Source: Corallococcus soli (GTDB lineage: Bacteria; Myxococcota; Myxococcia; Myxococcales; Myxococcaceae). From it: DNA of 64,000 nt. The position numbers and the translations under genes are program-made. The notes under the pieces were generated by a model. That model was not told the DNA's origin and did not search any database. It saw only the letters and a list, made by a program, of their open reading frames with translations. Shown piece after piece: positions 1 to 8,760 of the stretch. Location: positions 44,756-108,755 of the forward strand of contig NZ_JAAIYO010000019.1 of NCBI RefSeq assembly GCF_014930455.1, in the 5' to 3' direction. The stretch's first letter is position 1. Each line of letters starts with the position of its first letter.

Positions 1-1
1 C

Positions 2-1450
2 ATCGCGGGCCTGCTGCGCGGCGAGATTGGCGAAGCGTGGATGGCGCCCCTGCGGCGCTGGACGCTCATCGCGTGGATGTTCCTCACGCTGGGCATCGTG
101 CTGGGCGCCTGGTGGGCGTACGCCGTGCTGGGCTGGGGCGGCTACTGGGCGTGGGATCCGGTGGAGAACGCGTCGTTCCTGCCGTGGCTCACCGCGACGG
201 CGTTCATGCACTCCACCATGGTGCAGGAGCGCAAGCGGATGCTGAAGCTGTGGACCATCAGCCTCGCGCTGGCCAGCTTCGTGCTCACCATCCTGGGCAC
301 GTTCATGACGCGCTCGGGCATCTTCAACTCGGTGCACTCGTTCACCCAGTCGGACATCGGGCCCACGTTCCTCGTCTTCATCGGCGTGCTGCTGGTGGTG
401 TGCATCGGCCTGCTGGCCACGCGCGGCCACCTGCTGGCGCCGGAGGGCAACCTCACGTCCCTGGTGTCCCGCGAGGCGAGCATCCTGGTGAACAACCTGG
501 TGTTCGTGGCCATCACGTTCACGGTGCTGCTGGGCACGCTCTACCCGCTGGTGTCGGAGGCGGTGCGCGGCGTGCGCGTGAGCGTGGGCGAGCCGTACTT
601 CAACAAGATGGCGGTGCCGGGCGGCATCGCGGTGCTCTTCCTGATGGGCGTGGGCCCCGTGCTGCCGTGGGGCACGTCGGACAAGGCGGCCCTGCGCCGC
701 CAGTTCCTCATCCCCGCGGCGGTGGGCCTGCTGGTGGCGGGCGGCTGCCTGCTGGCCGGGCTGCGCGGCTTCTACCCCATCCTCACCTTCGGCCTGGGCG
801 GCTTCGTCACCGTGGTGACGCTGCGCGAGCTGGCGGTGCCGGTGCGCGTGCGCATGAAGGAGCGCAAGGAAGGCTTCGTCACCGCGCTGACCACCGCGAC
901 GAGCAAGGCGCGCCGCCGCTTCGGCGGCTACGTGGTGCACCTGGGCATCGTCATCATCATCGTCGCCGTCGCGGCCTCCAGCGCGTACGTGTCGCACACG
1001 TCCGGCACGCTGAAGAAGGACGGGACGCTGGCGCTGGACGGCTACCAGCTCAAGTACAAGGGCCTGTCCAGCGGCGAGGAGCCGCACCGCACCTTCGTCG
1101 CCGCGCGCCTGGAGGTGACGGCGCCCAACGGCACGGTCAGTGAGATGCGCCCGCGGATGAACTACTACGAGCGCAGCACGGACCCGGTGGGCACGCCCGC
1201 GGTGCGTGAGACGCCCAAGGAAGACCTGTACGTGTCGCTGATGGCCTTCAGCGAGTCCACCGGCACGGCCAGCTTCAACGTCTGGGTTTTCCCGCTGGTG
1301 GGGTGGATCTGGTACAGCCTGCCGCTGCTGCTGCTGGGCACGCTCATCGCCGTCTGGCCGCAGCGCAAGGCGGCGGTGGTGCGCGCGGAGGCCCCGTCGG
1401 CGGGCGCCTCCCCTCCCCTGGGCGGTGACGCCGAACGGGGTGCGGCATGA
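2..1450 (+). CDS. ccmF: Cytochrome c-type biogenesis protein CcmF (5' truncated)
   Basis: CcmF is the integral membrane haem lyase subunit that, with CcmH, attaches haem to apocytochrome c on the periplasmic side. The reading frame is open from base 2, so the N-terminus lies outside the window; 482 residues remain of a family usually near 650. The conserved tryptophan-rich WWD signature is visible near residues 35-45 (GGYWAWDPVENASFLPWL), followed by many hydrophobic helices and a C-terminal periplasmic loop and last helix (WVFPLVGWIWYSLPLLLLG). The stop overlaps the start of ccmG in an ATGA arrangement, which indicates translational coupling. ccmH and a ccmI-like gene lie downstream. Identification is firm; only the upstream end is missing. 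Confidence 0.93.
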   Translation: MAGLLRGEIGEAWMAPLRRWTLIAWMFLTLGIVLGAWWAYAVLGWGGYWAWDPVENASFLPWLTATAFMHSTMVQERKRMLKLWTISLALASFVLTILGTFMTRSGIFNSVHSFTQSDIGPTFLVFIGVLLVVCIGLLATRGHLLAPEGNLTSLVSREASILVNNLVFVAITFTVLLGTLYPLVSEAVRGVRVSVGEPYFNKMAVPGGIAVLFLMGVGPVLPWGTSDKAALRRQFLIPAAVGLLVAGGCLLAGLRGFYPILTFGLGGFVTVVTLRELAVPVRVRMKERKEGFVTALTTATSKARRRFGGYVVHLGIVIIIVAVAASSAYVSHTSGTLKKDGTLALDGYQLKYKGLSSGEEPHRTFVAARLEVTAPNGTVSEMRPRMNYYERSTDPVGTPAVRETPKEDLYVSLMAFSESTGTASFNVWVFPLVGWIWYSLPLLLLGTLIAVWPQRKAAVVRAEAPSAGASPPLGGDAERGAA

Positions 1451-2007
1451 AGCGCTGGCGGTTCCCGGCGGCCTTCGCGGTGGTGGCGGCGGCGCTGCTG
1501 TTCGTCCTCTTCAAGGGGTTCGGACGCAACCCGCATGAGGTGCCCTTCATGCTCAAGGGGGCGCCCGCGCCGGCCTTCGTGCTCAAGCCCATTGGCGGCG
1601 GCGAGGACGTGAAGCTCGCGGACCTCCAGGGCCGCCCGGTGGTGCTCAACTTCTGGGCGTCGTGGTGCGGGCCCTGCAAGTACGAGCACCCCGTGCTGGA
1701 GTGGGGCGCGCGGGAGATGGGCTCGCAGGCCGTGTTCATGGGCGTCGTCTTCGAGGACACCGAAGAGAACGCGCGCGACTTCCTGCGCCGCATGGGCGCC
1801 AGCTTCCCGCAGCTCATGGACGAGCGCTCCCGCATGGCGGTGGACTACGGCGTCGCGGGCGTGCCGGAGACGTACTTCATCGACGCGCAGGGCATCATCC
1901 GCGGCAAGCACGTGGGTCCCATCGATCCGCAGACGCTGGCGACGCGCGTGCGGGAGCTGTCACAGCCCGCCGCGCCCACCACCGCCGAAGCCGCGCGCCA
2001 GCACTGA
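1447..2007 (+). CDS. ccmG: Thioredoxin-like thiol:disulfide protein CcmG/ResA/DsbE
   Basis: A 186-residue membrane-anchored thioredoxin-fold protein that would reduce the haem-binding cysteines of apocytochrome c. An N-terminal signal anchor (about residues 5-22, FPAAFAVVAAALLFVLF) is followed by the active site FWASWCGPCK near residues 70-79, which is the canonical WCxxC of the ResA/CcmG family. A cis-proline region is seen in GVAGVPETYFID. The gene overlaps the end of ccmF by 4 bases (ATGA), so the two are co-translated. The alternative is a generic TlpA-type protein, but the ccm context favours CcmG. Confidence 0.9.
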   Translation: MKRWRFPAAFAVVAAALLFVLFKGFGRNPHEVPFMLKGAPAPAFVLKPIGGGEDVKLADLQGRPVVLNFWASWCGPCKYEHPVLEWGAREMGSQAVFMGVVFEDTEENARDFLRRMGASFPQLMDERSRMAVDYGVAGVPETYFIDAQGIIRGKHVGPIDPQTLATRVRELSQPAAPTTAEAARQH

Positions 2008-2159
2008 CCCACGCCGCCCCGCTGGAAGGGCAGGCACCCTCGGGCGTTTCAGCGGCCCCGGGGGCCCGCCTCGCGGGGGGCCTGGAATCCGTAGTAGATC
2101 CTCAATCCGTCGGCGTCGTTTCAGGGGCTCCCCCGGCCCCTGTCCAGCGAGGTGGGCCC

Positions 2160-3380
2160 ATGCAGTGCCCCGAGTGCGGTGAGAGCGCGGCGGATGTCCG
2201 GCTGATGTACTGCGAGCAGTGTGGCGCGAAGATGCCGGCACGTCCCGCGGATGCGCCGCGCCCCAGCGCCCGGAACTCGCGCCCCAGCCGCCCCGCCTCG
2301 GAGCCCGCGTACGCGTCGGAGCTGATGGAAGAGGAGGAGGAGGACCGCCGGGAGCGCACGGGGACGCGGCGTCCGGTGGCGCCGGCCGCCGCCGCCGAGG
2401 TCGCGGACGAGGACCCCTACACGGGGCCGCGCTGGCTCAAGGACGTGCCGGGCCACTCGCAGAGCGTGCTGGGCGTGGGGCTGGTGGCGTTCTCGCTGGT
2501 GCTGTCCATCCTCCCCTTCTTCCCCAACGTGGGCGTGCTGGGCTCCACGCTGACGCTCGTGGGCGGGGTGGCGCTGGTCGCGCGCGAGCTGCGCCGCAGT
2601 GGAGAGGCGCCGGGCTGGGTGGACCACGTGCCGCTGGTGCTGATGCGGCCGGAGGTGCCCGCCGCGTACACGCTGCTGCTGGCGGCGCTCACGCTGAAGC
2701 TCGCGGGCCCCAACCTGCTGCTGCCCCTGTGGTTGGCGGGCACGCTGCTGGTGGGCGTGGAGCAGTACAAGCAGGTCATCGCGGGCCCGGATGGCGTGAG
2801 CCGCCAGTTCGACGTCCGGTCGCTGCTCCGGTTTCCCCGGGTGGTGGCGCTGGCGGGCGTCGCGGTGTGCCTCGTCGCCCTCTACCTGCCCTGGGGCAGG
2901 ACGCTGGCGGACGGCTCCCCCGTGCCGGACAACGCGCCGGTGCCGGGGAGCGTGCAGGCTGGCCCCCCCGAGCTGCGGGTGATTCCCAGCAACCGGCCCG
3001 CGGACGACTCGCTCTACAGCGCGGGCGGCGGGAGCGTGACGCGCTCCGGGTGGGACGTGCCCATGTCGGAGCTGCCGCTGCTCGCGCTCCTGGCGCTGCT
3101 CGTCATCGCCGCGCTGCACCCGGAGGTGGAGCCTCCGGCCTTCCTGCGCTGGGTGCCGCTGGGCGCCGTCAGCGTGAGCCTCCTCTGGGCGCTCGCCAGC
3201 GTGCGGCTGGCCGTGGGGCCCTTCGCCTTCCTCTTCGGCCTGGGCGCGGCGGGCTTCCTGGCGGTGCGCCAGGCCCTGGGCCGCGACGGGCCGGACGCCC
3301 GGCTCCCCCCGGAGGACGACGCGTACGATGACGCCTATGACCCCGCCCAGGATGGGGAGACCGAGCGCGACACCGGCTGA
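2160..3380 (+). CDS. Zinc-ribbon polytopic membrane protein in the ccm cluster
   Basis: I do not recognise a named family. The 406-residue product starts with a double CxxC zinc ribbon (MQCPECGES, then YCEQCGAKMP about residues 19-26). Next comes a charged, low-complexity stretch with an acidic run (EEEEEDRRERTG) and then about seven hydrophobic segments, starting around SVLGVGLVAFSLVLSILPFF and ending in FLFGLGAAGFLAVRQAL. The tail is again acidic. The ATG at 2160 is preceded by GAGGTGG, and the longer frame upstream would overlap ccmG, so I chose this start. It sits between ccmG and ccmH on the same strand, but nothing in it resembles a known Ccm component. Confidence 0.72.
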   Translation: MQCPECGESAADVRLMYCEQCGAKMPARPADAPRPSARNSRPSRPASEPAYASELMEEEEEDRRERTGTRRPVAPAAAAEVADEDPYTGPRWLKDVPGHSQSVLGVGLVAFSLVLSILPFFPNVGVLGSTLTLVGGVALVARELRRSGEAPGWVDHVPLVLMRPEVPAAYTLLLAALTLKLAGPNLLLPLWLAGTLLVGVEQYKQVIAGPDGVSRQFDVRSLLRFPRVVALAGVAVCLVALYLPWGRTLADGSPVPDNAPVPGSVQAGPPELRVIPSNRPADDSLYSAGGGSVTRSGWDVPMSELPLLALLALLVIAALHPEVEPPAFLRWVPLGAVSVSLLWALASVRLAVGPFAFLFGLGAAGFLAVRQALGRDGPDARLPPEDDAYDDAYDPAQDGETERDTG

Positions 3381-3514
3381 GCGTCCCCCCGCGTCCCGCC
3401 CCGGGCGCGCCACCTCCTGGAGGGCGGCCGGGGTGGCGGGCGTGCGTCCCAGGTTTCGCTGTGCAATACCGCTCCAGGGGCTGTAGTTAGGCACGGCCCC
3501 CGCTGGAGCCCTTG

Positions 3515-4021
3515 ATGAATGCCGTCCTCGTCTCGTTGACCCTCGCCCTGGGCCTTGCCACGGGGCAGTTCGCGCCGCAGCAGGCCGCGAGTGATCCGCT
3601 CGCGCCGGCCCGCGAGGCGCGCGTGCAGGTGTTGGCGAAGCAGCTGCGCTGCGCGGTGTGCCAGGGCCTGTCCGTGGCGGACAGCCCGTCGTCGATGGCG
3701 CGCGCGCAGCTGGACAAGGTGCGCGAGCTGGTCTCCGAGGGCAAGACGGACGAGGAGATCGTCGACTACTTCGTGGCGCGCTACGGCGAGTGGGTGCTGC
3801 TGGAGCCGCGCGCGGAGGGCTTCAACTGGTTCGTGTGGTTGGGGCCGGTGGCGCTCGTACTGGGCGGCCTCTTCGTCATCCTCCGGCAGCGGCAGCCATT
3901 GCCCGAGAGCGCCGCCCCCGCCGAAGCGGCGACGGCCTCCTCTCCTTCTTCCCCCCCGGCGCCGTCGACGGACGACGCCGACCCCTACCTCCAGGCCGTG
4001 CGCCGGGAGCTGGAGCGCTAA
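3515..4021 (+). CDS. ccmH: Cytochrome c-type biogenesis protein CcmH
   Basis: CcmH is a membrane-anchored thiol oxidoreductase acting with CcmG and CcmF in cytochrome c maturation. The 168-residue product has a signal peptide (MNAVLVSLTLALGLATG), the hallmark motif LRCAVCQGLSV near residues 47-57, the typical helical bundle ending ARYGEWVLLEP, and a C-terminal membrane helix (WFVWLGPVALVLGGLFVIL). A TTG three bases upstream could also start it; GGAG lies a few bases 5' of both, and ATG is preferred. The downstream ccmI-like gene begins 3 bases after the stop. Confidence 0.9.
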   Translation: MNAVLVSLTLALGLATGQFAPQQAASDPLAPAREARVQVLAKQLRCAVCQGLSVADSPSSMARAQLDKVRELVSEGKTDEEIVDYFVARYGEWVLLEPRAEGFNWFVWLGPVALVLGGLFVILRQRQPLPESAAPAEAATASSPSSPPAPSTDDADPYLQAVRRELER

Positions 4022-4024
4022 GCC

Positions 4025-4993
4025 ATGCAGCCCGAGCCCACCAACTGGTTGCCCGGAATCATCGTCCTCGCGGTCGCCTTCGTACTGGCCGCCGCGTGGC
4101 TCCTCTTCCAGCGTCGCAGGACGGGCGCGGCGCCCGACGCGGCGGCGGCCGCGGTGAAGGCGGACGGGACGACGGAGGACCTGTCGCAGCGGGCGCAGTC
4201 GCTCATCGAGCAGCTGCGCACGCTGGAGGCGGAGAAGCACCACTTCACCGCGGAGCACTACACGGCGGAGAAGTCGCGCCTGGAGCACGAGGCGGCGGCC
4301 GCGCTGCGCGCCCGGGACGAGCACCAGAAGCGGCAGGCGGCCGGGGTGACGGCGCCCGCGCGCAACGTGCCGGCGCCCACGGGCTGGGCCGCGCGCAACC
4401 CGCAGATGGTGGGAGCGCTGTGGGGCGCGGGCGTGGTGGTCTTCTTCGGAGGGCTGGGCTACCTGCTGGTCGCCGAGCAGAAGCCGCGCGAAGACGGGCA
4501 GATGACGGGGGCGACGCCGCCGGGCATGGGCGCCCAGCAGCAGGAAGCCGCGGGCATGGCCCAGCAGCAGGACGACGAGCTGCAGCAGGCCCGTGAGCGG
4601 CTCGCGTCGAACCCGGGGGACGTGGAGGCCGCGGCAATATTGAGCCACGAGCTCATCCGCCAGCAGCAGTTCCCGGAGGCGATGAAGGTGACGCACAAGG
4701 GGCTGTCGGTGGATCCCTTCAACGTGGAGCTGCGGGTGCACCGGGGCGTGCTGCGCGCGGCGGCGTCCGGAGACCTGGAGGGCGCGGAGCAGGAGCTCGT
4801 CGAACTGGTGAACTCGTGGCCGGACGCGCAGGAGGCGCTCATCTTCCTGGGCAGCCTGTCGCTGCGCCGGGGCGACAAGGCCGGAGCGCTGGAGTACTTC
4901 GAGCGCTTCACCGTGGAGGTGCCGAAGAACATGCAGCCGCCGCAGCTCGCCCCCGCCATCGCGCAGCTCCGGGCGGAAGTGGCGCGGCAGTAG
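4025..4993 (+). CDS. CcmI/CycH-like TPR cytochrome c biogenesis protein
   Basis: A 322-residue protein with an N-terminal membrane helix (NWLPGIIVLAVAFVLAAAWLL), a coiled-coil region (about residues 55-100, LEAEKHHFTAEHYTAEKSRL), a second membrane helix (MVGALWGAGVVVFFGGLGYLL) and a C-terminal TPR region (RERLASNPGDVEAAAILSHE onward). This two-helix plus TPR layout is that of CcmI/CycH, the apocytochrome c chaperone. It directly follows ccmH with a 3-base gap and is the last gene of the ccm run; GC-rich hairpins follow. Sequence similarity to proteobacterial CcmI is only of architecture here, so the symbol is withheld. Confidence 0.75.
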   Translation: MQPEPTNWLPGIIVLAVAFVLAAAWLLFQRRRTGAAPDAAAAAVKADGTTEDLSQRAQSLIEQLRTLEAEKHHFTAEHYTAEKSRLEHEAAAALRARDEHQKRQAAGVTAPARNVPAPTGWAARNPQMVGALWGAGVVVFFGGLGYLLVAEQKPREDGQMTGATPPGMGAQQQEAAGMAQQQDDELQQARERLASNPGDVEAAAILSHELIRQQQFPEAMKVTHKGLSVDPFNVELRVHRGVLRAAASGDLEGAEQELVELVNSWPDAQEALIFLGSLSLRRGDKAGALEYFERFTVEVPKNMQPPQLAPAIAQLRAEVARQ

Positions 4994-5003
4994 TCAGCGG
5001 CGA

Positions 5004-5026
5004 GGGGGCCGGTGCTTCCGGCCCCC
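5004..5026. terminator. GC-rich hairpin after the ccm genes
   Basis: A perfect 9-bp stem (GGGGGCCGG / CCGGCCCCC) closes a 5-base loop eleven bases after the ccmI-like stop. There is no U-run, so it is a terminator-like hairpin, not a textbook intrinsic terminator. It lies between convergent transcription units. Confidence 0.5.
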
Positions 5027-5083
5027 CAAGCTGTGTCACACCCCTGGGAGTCAGGCGGAGCCCCCGGGTGCGGCGCCAGGCAC

Positions 5084-5123
5084 AAGACCCCGCCGCCCTC
5101 GCATCCAGGGCCGACGGGGTCTT
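5084..5123. terminator. Hairpin at the 3' end of the exo operon
   Basis: The inverted repeat AAGACCCCG (5084-5092) / CGGGGTCTT (5115-5123), with an inner GCCCT/AGGGC pairing (5095-5099 with 5107-5111), lies 28 bases beyond the exoI stop on the minus strand. It is symmetrical and sits between convergent genes, so it may act in both directions. Confidence 0.55.
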
Positions 5124-5150
5124 CACGTCAGGCTACGACCAGACGCTCCG

Positions 5151-6431
5151 CTAATGCACCGCCGCCTTGCGGCGACGCAGCCGGCGCACCTTCTCCACCA
5201 GTTCGTCCGACAGCACGCTCTTCACCGCGTTGCGAGCCTTCCGGGCCAGCTCCTCGGACTGGGTGAACCACGTGCCGCCCATCCCGGCGCCGTGCACGCG
5301 CAGCGACACCGTCTGGCGTTGCTTCGTCACCCAATCCGCTTTGTACGACTCCGTGCCTCGCAGGAAGTCGTACTCCGTCAGCCCCATGTCGATGGCGTCC
5401 TTGAACGTCTCGCCCACCAACACCAGGCCGACGCTGCGGTTGCGCCACGCGGGGTCATACCCGGACTGGAAGTACACGAATGACTGTCCATGCAGGATGC
5501 CATACACCGACGCGACGGCCTGGCCTCCCACCTTCATCGTGTACATCCGCAGCCGGCCCCGCTCCGCCAGCAATTGCGTCGCGTCCCGGTGGAACGCCTC
5601 CACCCCGGCGCCCTTGATGCCCTGCGAGCCGCCGTCCGAGGACCAGCGCAGCGCATGCAGCCGGAAGAAGTCCGTCATCGGCCCGGCCAGCTCGCCCGGC
5701 GCGTCCGTGCGCTCGATGCGGTAGCAGTCCTGCTTCTCCAACCACTTGCGCCGGCGCAGGTAGTTGTCCCGGCGGCCCGTGCGCTTGAGGAACGCGTCGA
5801 ACGGCTCGCCCGGCACCAGCGTCTCATACGGACAGACGTAGCGCTCCGACAGCCGCACGTTCGCGTCGCCAAACACCTCGCGCGCCACGCCCAGCGTCAC
5901 CGAACCCTCGCGCAGGTCCGTCAAATCCAACACATCCCATTCGTCGCGCAGCCCCTGGAGCACCTGGAAGAACGCGCGGCCCACCTCCGCCTCGCGGCCC
6001 TTGCGCGCCACCACGTCCAGGTAGTCGCTGCCCACGTGCGTCTCACCCAGGAACCCCAGGCGCCGCACGCGCATGCCGTTCACCCAGCGGTGCTCCAAGC
6101 CCAGGGGCAGCAGCCCCACCAGCGTGCCCAGCCTGTCGCGGGCCGTCAGCACCAGCGGCCGGATGTCCGGCGAGATGCGCCGACACCACGGATACAGCCA
6201 CTCCCAGGCGTTGAAGGGACCGGCGGTGCTCGCGTCCAGCAGCGCGTTCCACTCCGCCCGCATCCCCGCCAGCTCTGAAGCACTGCCCACCGCCGCCACG
6301 TCCAACCGCGGCGTGGCCAGCGGACCCGACCTCAACTCGTCTTCGCGGATCACCGCGTCACCCTGATGCCTTTCCCGATGCACCACCACCTGCCCCCCAT
6401 CCGTCATCTCCACGAAGGGGCCAGTCCCCAT
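5151..6431 (-). CDS. exoI: ExoI: GNAT/FemAB-like N-acyltransferase of spore-coat polysaccharide
   Basis: A 426-residue protein of the CelD/BcsL (FemAB-like GNAT) group, predicted to acylate an amino-sugar precursor or polymer in the cytoplasm. Family features seen are the N-terminal FNAWEWLYPWCRR region, the central FLKRTGRRDNYLRRRKWLEK, and the C-terminal signature YDFLRGTESYKADW. The ATG at 6431 lies 5 bases after the exoH stop; reading further upstream would run into exoH. It is the last gene of the exo operon and a paralogue of exoG two genes upstream. Function is inferred from family and from the Myxococcus xanthus exo locus; the acyl donor is unknown. Confidence 0.82.
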   Translation of the reverse strand: MGTGPFVEMTDGGQVVVHRERHQGDAVIREDELRSGPLATPRLDVAAVGSASELAGMRAEWNALLDASTAGPFNAWEWLYPWCRRISPDIRPLVLTARDRLGTLVGLLPLGLEHRWVNGMRVRRLGFLGETHVGSDYLDVVARKGREAEVGRAFFQVLQGLRDEWDVLDLTDLREGSVTLGVAREVFGDANVRLSERYVCPYETLVPGEPFDAFLKRTGRRDNYLRRRKWLEKQDCYRIERTDAPGELAGPMTDFFRLHALRWSSDGGSQGIKGAGVEAFHRDATQLLAERGRLRMYTMKVGGQAVASVYGILHGQSFVYFQSGYDPAWRNRSVGLVLVGETFKDAIDMGLTEYDFLRGTESYKADWVTKQRQTVSLRVHGAGMGGTWFTQSEELARKARNAVKSVLSDELVEKVRRLRRRKAAVH

Positions 6432-6436
6432 CCCAC

Positions 6437-7618
6437 TCAACCCGTGCGCTGGCTGGGACGGCGCTCCGCCTTCAGGGCGTCCCGCACCGCCTCCGCCACC
6501 TCCGCCATCACCTCCGACGACAGGTCCTGATGGCAGGGAATCTCCAGGATCGTCCGCCGCAGCTGCGCGACCTCCGGGAACTCCGACGGGTCGCACGCCG
6601 GATGGAAGCGCTTCCAGAAGTCGATGGCGTCGATGCCCCGCTCGCGCAGCCGCGCCAGCAGCGCCTCCTTGTCCTGCACCACCATCGGGTAGAACAGCGG
6701 GCAGACGCCCGGCGGGAGCTGGTTGAAGAGCGGCGGCGACACGTCCCGCAGCCGGCCCAGCAGGAAGAAGTAGTTGCGGCGGCGCGCCTCGACGATGGCC
6801 TCCAGGTCCTGCGCCAGGGCGATCCGCTTCGTCAGCGGGCTCATGCCCAGGTCCACGTGCCGGCGGTCGAAGTGCTGCGTGCCCGTGGCCACCCGTTCAA
6901 TGCTCGCGGCCTTCACCGTGCCGTGCCCCACGGAGCGCACCAGGCCCCGCAGGCCCCGGCCCACCGCCCCGCCGCGCAGCTCCAGGTTCTGCAGGAGCGC
7001 GGACACGGTGTGGCTGAAGGTGGACGCCAGCGGCGGCGCCGGAGGCTCCGGCAGGCTGTACTGGCGCGGCCCGTTGACCACGAGCGCACCGCCATTGGGC
7101 ACCGGCAGCGTCTTGTAGAGGCAGAAGATGCCCACGTCACCCGTGGTGCCCAGCGGTGTCCCGCCGTCGGACGACAGGAGCGACAGCGCGCAGTCCTCGA
7201 TGAGCGGGATGCCGTGCTCGTCCGCCAGCTTGCGCATGGCGTCCACCGGCCCCGGGAAGCCCGCGTAGTGGATGAGGTAGAGCGCCCGCGTCTTCGGCCC
7301 GATGCGCTTCGCCACGTCCGCCATGTCCACGTCCCAGCGGGCGCCCACGCGGTAGAAGCGCGGCGTCGCGCCCGCGTCCACCACCGCCTCCACCTCCACG
7401 CCGTGGTGGTAGGAGGGCATCAGCACCTCGCCGCCATCCAGGCGCAGCATCTTCATGGTCAGCCAGACGGCGTTGCGCGCGAAGTAGAAGTAGCGCGCGT
7501 TGGGCGACGAGAACGGCGGCAGCGCGCCGGGCCGGGCGTTGGAGAGCAGCATCCCCGGCCACAGCGTGGGCAGGGACGGAACGAACAGCTTGTTGTCGGA
7601 CGTCTTCACCGCTTCCAT
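6437..7618 (-). CDS. exoH: ExoH: DegT/DnrJ-type PLP-dependent sugar aminotransferase
   Basis: A 393-residue PLP enzyme of the DegT/DnrJ/EryC1 group that would place an amino group on a nucleotide-sugar. Visible family elements are VLMPSYHHGVEVEAVVDAG, the cofactor acidic motif LIEDCALSLLS, and the probable Schiff-base lysine in CLYKTLPVPNGGALVV. The ATG at 7618 is preceded by AGAGG and overlaps the end of exoG by 13 bases. The flanking exoG and exoI acyltransferases make sense as enzymes that acylate the amino group made here. This step order is inference. Confidence 0.85.
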   Translation of the reverse strand: MEAVKTSDNKLFVPSLPTLWPGMLLSNARPGALPPFSSPNARYFYFARNAVWLTMKMLRLDGGEVLMPSYHHGVEVEAVVDAGATPRFYRVGARWDVDMADVAKRIGPKTRALYLIHYAGFPGPVDAMRKLADEHGIPLIEDCALSLLSSDGGTPLGTTGDVGIFCLYKTLPVPNGGALVVNGPRQYSLPEPPAPPLASTFSHTVSALLQNLELRGGAVGRGLRGLVRSVGHGTVKAASIERVATGTQHFDRRHVDLGMSPLTKRIALAQDLEAIVEARRRNYFFLLGRLRDVSPPLFNQLPPGVCPLFYPMVVQDKEALLARLRERGIDAIDFWKRFHPACDPSEFPEVAQLRRTILEIPCHQDLSSEVMAEVAEAVRDALKAERRPSQRTG

Positions 7619-8724
7619 CGCGCCACCGCCTCTTTCGCCGCCGGAACCCACCGGAACTTCGCCGAGCACAGGGCACGACCGAAGGCGGTGTCATTGAACA
7701 CGTAGAGCCAGGTGTGCTTGCGGACCTTGTCCGTCCAGTCGCGCTTCCACACCATGTCCGGCCCCAGGAAATCGAACTCGGTGAGCCCCTTGTCCAGGCA
7801 GGCCCCCAGCACCTCTTCGGTCAACAACTGACCCGGGCTGCACTCCTTCAGGCTCTCGTCGTAGCCGGGCTTCAAGAGGAAGTAGCGCTTGCCGTATTCC
7901 AGCCCGTACTGGAACGCGACCGCGCGCCCGTCCAGGCGCAGGAAGTACAGCGCCAGGCGCCCCCGGTAGGCCGCGTCCCGCGCCAGCTCCGTGTAGAAGC
8001 CGCGCGTCCTGCCGTCCTGCGCCATGGCCGTGCCGCGCTGGCCCTTCCAGCCGCTCTGCTCCAGCAGCAGCCCCTCCTCCAGCGAGCCCTCCAGGTCCAG
8101 GCCGCCGGACACGCACTCGAAGGTGACCTTCCCCTTCTCCTCCAGCTTGCGGCGGCGCCTGCGGCAGTTGGCCTTGAACTTGGACGGCAGCGACGCGAAG
8201 TACGCCTCCTTCTTCGCGGGCAGCGGCACGTAGGGGGACTGCAACGACTCCCACGCCCCCACCGGCAGGCCGCGGCGCTTCGCCTCATCCAGCAGGCAGA
8301 AGCCCACCCCGCCGTCCGGGATGTCCGTCAGCCGCAGCACGTCCCAGCCCCCCGTCTCCTTCAGGTGCGTGAGGAACGCGTCCGCGGCGAGCTCCGGATC
8401 CCTCGCCAGCAGGTCGAAGCGGCAGGAGTGCGCGTTGGCCGCCGACGTGAGCTGCCGCACCGGCATGCCGTACATCGACGTGCGCTCCTCCACCAGCGGC
8501 AGCGCGGCGCTCAGCTCGCCGTCCGGGCCGCGCAGCAGCAACACCCGCATGCGGGAGCCCGCGGCGAAGTTGTCCAGCCACAGGCGCAGGAACTCATGCC
8601 GGTAGAACAGCTCGTCGGAGGTGGTCTCCACGAGCTGGTTCCACTCGGCTTCCAGGGACATGAAGGCCGCCCGGTCGTTGACTTCCACGACGCGCGGGTC
8701 GGCACGGAGGTTTCTGGCTTCCAT
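7606..8724 (-). CDS. exoG: ExoG: GNAT/FemAB-like N-acyltransferase
   Basis: A 372-residue FemAB-like GNAT protein related to ExoI. Shared elements are LFYRHEFLRLWLDNF at the N-terminus, the basic stretch FKANCRRRRRKLEEKGK, and the C-terminal signature TEFDFLGPDMVWKRDW. The ATG at 8724 was chosen over a TTG 15 bases upstream; neither has a strong Shine-Dalgarno sequence. It overlaps exoH by 13 bases and starts 36 bases after the exoF stop. It probably modifies an amino sugar of the spore-coat polymer. The substrate cannot be read from sequence. Confidence 0.82.
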   Translation of the reverse strand: MEARNLRADPRVVEVNDRAAFMSLEAEWNQLVETTSDELFYRHEFLRLWLDNFAAGSRMRVLLLRGPDGELSAALPLVEERTSMYGMPVRQLTSAANAHSCRFDLLARDPELAADAFLTHLKETGGWDVLRLTDIPDGGVGFCLLDEAKRRGLPVGAWESLQSPYVPLPAKKEAYFASLPSKFKANCRRRRRKLEEKGKVTFECVSGGLDLEGSLEEGLLLEQSGWKGQRGTAMAQDGRTRGFYTELARDAAYRGRLALYFLRLDGRAVAFQYGLEYGKRYFLLKPGYDESLKECSPGQLLTEEVLGACLDKGLTEFDFLGPDMVWKRDWTDKVRKHTWLYVFNDTAFGRALCSAKFRWVPAAKEAVARWKR

Positions 8725-8760
8725 AGGAGCGGGCCCCAAGGTGGTGACGGACGAGGCGGG

